The notes below the pieces were generated by a model. It saw nothing but the letters and a program-made list of their open reading frames with translations, had not been told where the DNA came from and did no database searches. The position numbers and the translations under genes were made by a program. A DNA stretch of 24,098 nt. Source: an uncultured Lachnospiraceae bacterium. Lineage in GTDB: Bacteria > Bacillota > Clostridia > Lachnospirales > Lachnospiraceae. The stretch lies in NCBI GenBank assembly GCA_910578795.1, contig CAJTSD010000050.1, positions 1 to 24,098 of the forward strand. Reading direction: 5' to 3'. Positions 22,286 through 24,098 of the stretch are shown here, one piece after another; the stretch's first letter is position 1; each line of letters starts with the position of its first letter.

Positions 22286-22861
22286 TCACCGTACATCTTG
22301 TTGCGGCTTGCTCGTTTCTTTTTTTATTGCCAAGATATCATACAGATATTTCCTGCCATTTTCAGCATGGTTAATCAAAAGACGGGCATGAAAGATATTG
22401 TATCTGACAAGTTCATTTTCGTCATAGATCGGAAGGGCAAAACGGACCTCATACCTATACCAGCCATATTTGGCGTTTTTATTATGTTTTTCTTTGCGGT
22501 TTTCTTCAAAAGACGGATTAGATGCTATCTGTATCAGTTCCGGTATCGCAGTGGCGGCATTTGCTTTCGCTTTTGCATTTGCGCCCATAAGGCTTTTCCG
22601 GCTTTCTGATTCTGAGTATTCTTCCGGCAGTTCACTCCCGATAAAAATATGCTCTGCATTTTCAGCAATTTCGTAATAATCCCCGACATATCCTTCGAGA
22701 TATTGCTTTACATCATCCCAGTCAATCTGACGTTTGCCCTTGAAACGGATATCGTTAATCAAAACCAACTTTTTGCCGTCCGCATCGGTTATGATATTTA
22801 CATTCCTGTTTTCAATCATCTCTTTTGTTTCCCTTTTTCTTTTCTCTTGATTTGCAGGCAT
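22286..22861 (-). CDS. Fragment of a larger mobile-element/polymorphic-toxin-type protein
   Basis: 191 codons from ATG 22861, which lacks a clear ribosome site. The frame is open further upstream, to a TAA at about 22912, encoding KKGNEFAAKSARTSL before the Met. This suggests the true N-terminus is lost. Recognisable segments: ETKEMIENRNVNIITDADGK, KLVLINDIRFKGKRQIDWDD, GANAKAKANAATAIPELIQI, FEENRKEKHNKNAKYGWYRY and FHARLLINHAENGRKYLYDI. I recall this arrangement as a C-terminal module of long proteins in clostridial integrative elements, with no assigned activity; this needs a search. Start ATG 22819 is an alternative. A good terminator follows. Probably a remnant of an excised element. Confidence 0.5.
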   Translation of the reverse strand: MPANQEKRKRETKEMIENRNVNIITDADGKKLVLINDIRFKGKRQIDWDDVKQYLEGYVGDYYEIAENAEHIFIGSELPEEYSESESRKSLMGANAKAKANAATAIPELIQIASNPSFEENRKEKHNKNAKYGWYRYEVRFALPIYDENELVRYNIFHARLLINHAENGRKYLYDILAIKKETSKPQQDVR

Positions 22862-23069
22862 TAAACTGGTTCTTGCACTTTTGGCTGCAAATTCATTCCC
22901 CTTCTTTCTTGATTATGGCGCAAAAATAATCATAGCATATTCAAATTATGTAAACAAGTGCTGATTTTGACATTTCAGAGTCAAATATCCTGCAACAAGC
23001 TACGAGGAAACAAAACTTGTACGTTTTTTATGCCGAATAAATTTTCAACGTCATTGCAAATCTTCCTTT

Positions 23070-24098
23070 TTATTTTTCCATCTTATTTGCAGATACCTTT
23101 GTCAGCATTTTTTCGTGCATAACAGCCATAAGCGCCAGAATTGCAAGCAGATAACCCGAAAACAGGGAAACGCTGATATGGTTTGCGAGAAATCCGAAAA
23201 TCGGCGGCATAACGCAGGTTCCCACATAGGCAGATGCCATCTGCACGCCGATCATTGCCTGCGATTTATCCGCTCCAAAATGTGCAGGCGTGGAATGGAT
23301 AATCGAAGGGTAAACCGGAGCACAGCCCAACCCGACCAAAATAAGCCCTGCCAATGCACTTATGCTGCCAAACGGCAGAAGCAAAAGTACAATGCCGCAC
23401 AAAATCACGCTCTGCCCAAGCCGTATCATTTGCGTATCATTGAATTTGATTGTCAAAAACCCGCTAAGCGCCCTGCCTCCCGTAATCCCGATAAAAAACA
23501 GACTTGCAAAGCCCGCGGCGGTTTCCGCCGATAATCCCTCGCGCAGCACAAGATAGCTGCTTGCCCATAATCCTGTTGTCTGTTCAAGGGCACAGTAGCC
23601 AAAAAATGTAACCATAACTTCCTTGGCACCCGGAATGTGAATAATTTCACGTAAGGAAAGCGGTTTTGTGTCCGCGTCCCCTTGCACCTTCCCCGTATCG
23701 TCTGTACCCTGTTTTTTCCATAAAGGCAGACTGAAAATTAATATCATTGTCAATACAATTTGCAAAATGGCAATGTAGCGGTATCCCATATTCCAGCTCT
23801 GCCCGCCGGAGAGCGCATAGCCCATGATATACGGACCAAGCGATGCGCCGACACCCCACATACAATGGAGCCAGCTCATATGCCTGCTTGCATAGTGGAG
23901 CGCGACATAGTTATTCAGGGAAGCGTCCACACTCCCTGCGCCAAGCCCGTAAGGGACAGCCCATAGGCACAATGCCATATAGGAATGGCTGACTGAAAAC
24001 CCAAACAGTGCAATCGCGGTCATCAGGACACTGGCAGCCGTAACCTTTCCCGTCCCAAATTTTTTGGTCAGTCTGTCGCTTTGCAGGCTGGAAACAAT
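23070..24098 (-). CDS. MFS transporter, N-terminus beyond the window
   Basis: The frame runs to the right edge: 342 residues are visible and the first one or two membrane segments are missing. The visible part begins IVSSLQSDRLTKKFGTGKVT, the MFS loop 2-3 motif (D-R-L-x3-F-G), then about ten membrane segments with a polar central loop (WKKQGTDDTGKVQGDADTKP). VPYGLGAGSVDASLNNYVAL and the second-half repeat ILVGLGCAPVYPSIIHSTPA are typical of the FucP/YbjJ-like sugar or drug group. Substrate unknown. The 208 bp downstream contain only a small TTTGAC/GTCAAA inverted repeat. Confidence 0.85.
   Translation of the reverse strand: MVSSLQSDRLTKKFGTGKVTAASVLMTAIALFGFSVSHSYMALCLWAVPYGLGAGSVDASLNNYVALHYASRHMSWLHCMWGVGASLGPYIMGYALSGGQSWNMGYRYIAILQIVLTMILIFSLPLWKKQGTDDTGKVQGDADTKPLSLREIIHIPGAKEVMVTFFGYCALEQTTGLWASSYLVLREGLSAETAAGFASLFFIGITGGRALSGFLTIKFNDTQMIRLGQSVILCGIVLLLLPFGSISALAGLILVGLGCAPVYPSIIHSTPAHFGADKSQAMIGVQMASAYVGTCVMPPIFGFLANHISVSLFSGYLLAILALMAVMHEKMLTKVSANKMEK

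Overview
The window looks like a chromosomal segment of a low-GC anaerobic Firmicute, most likely a gut Lachnospiraceae/Clostridia member. The reasons are the AT-rich intergenic DNA, strong AGGAGG-type ribosome sites, TTG/GTG starts, sigma-A promoters with extended -10 (TGCTATAAT) elements, and the gene content (TRAP transporter, MCP, CPCC and TfoX-C small proteins, GyrI-type AraC regulator, higBA remnants). No rRNA, tRNA, CRISPR or complete IS was seen. Most genes lie on the minus strand. Layout: (1) 1-2.6 kb: a membrane-anchored class-C beta-lactamase-like serine hydrolase (+), a cluster of palindromes behind it, then a higBA toxin-antitoxin pair with both genes broken. (2) 2.7-5.7 kb: a two-TM protein of unknown family, an LprI-domain lipoprotein flanked by two copies of the same gene-end fragment, a DUF402 protein and a VOC/glyoxalase-fold protein whose leader holds a three-way-junction RNA candidate. 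(3) 6.1-7.2 kb: a GNAT acetyltransferase and a NifX/NifB-like protein with a His/Cys-rich tail. (4) 7.2-13.5 kb: the most coherent system. It is a six-gene minus-strand operon (cyclase-family hydrolase, ketopantoate-reductase-like dehydrogenase, YhcH/YiaL-family protein, TRAP dctP, dctQ, dctM) with a terminator behind it and a divergent FCD-type GntR regulator. Two near-identical operator-like sites 74 bp apart lie in the shared control region, one covering the operon's -10. A 168-bp gapless palindrome, MITE-like, sits in the gntR leader. (5) 13.6-18.6 kb: a CPCC protein, a second GNAT, a nitroreductase/epimerase pair, a TfoX C-terminal-domain protein, and a dCache/HAMP chemotaxis receptor with its own promoter. 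(6) 18.8-20.8 kb: an XRE regulator and an S51 peptidase E homologue (+), facing a SUKH-like protein (-). (7) 20.8-24.1 kb: an AT-rich spacer, an AraC/GyrI regulator gene broken by an insertion and a deletion, a fragment of a larger mobile-element-type protein, and an MFS transporter running off the right edge. How the genes work together: the GntR-controlled cassette reads as uptake of an organic acid by the TRAP transporter, followed by hydrolytic ring or amide opening (cyclase family), NAD(P)H-dependent keto/hydroxy-acid conversion (PanE-like), and a step or epimerisation involving YhcH. The substrate cannot be named from sequence. The other genes look like independent accessory units. A clear theme is decay: higB (nonsense codon), higA (internal deletion), two orphan gene tails, a NifX-like fragment, the AraC/GyrI gene and the mobile-element fragment are all remnants between intact genes. 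Positions, motifs and frames come from reading the sequence. Family names come from recognising motifs, without any database search.
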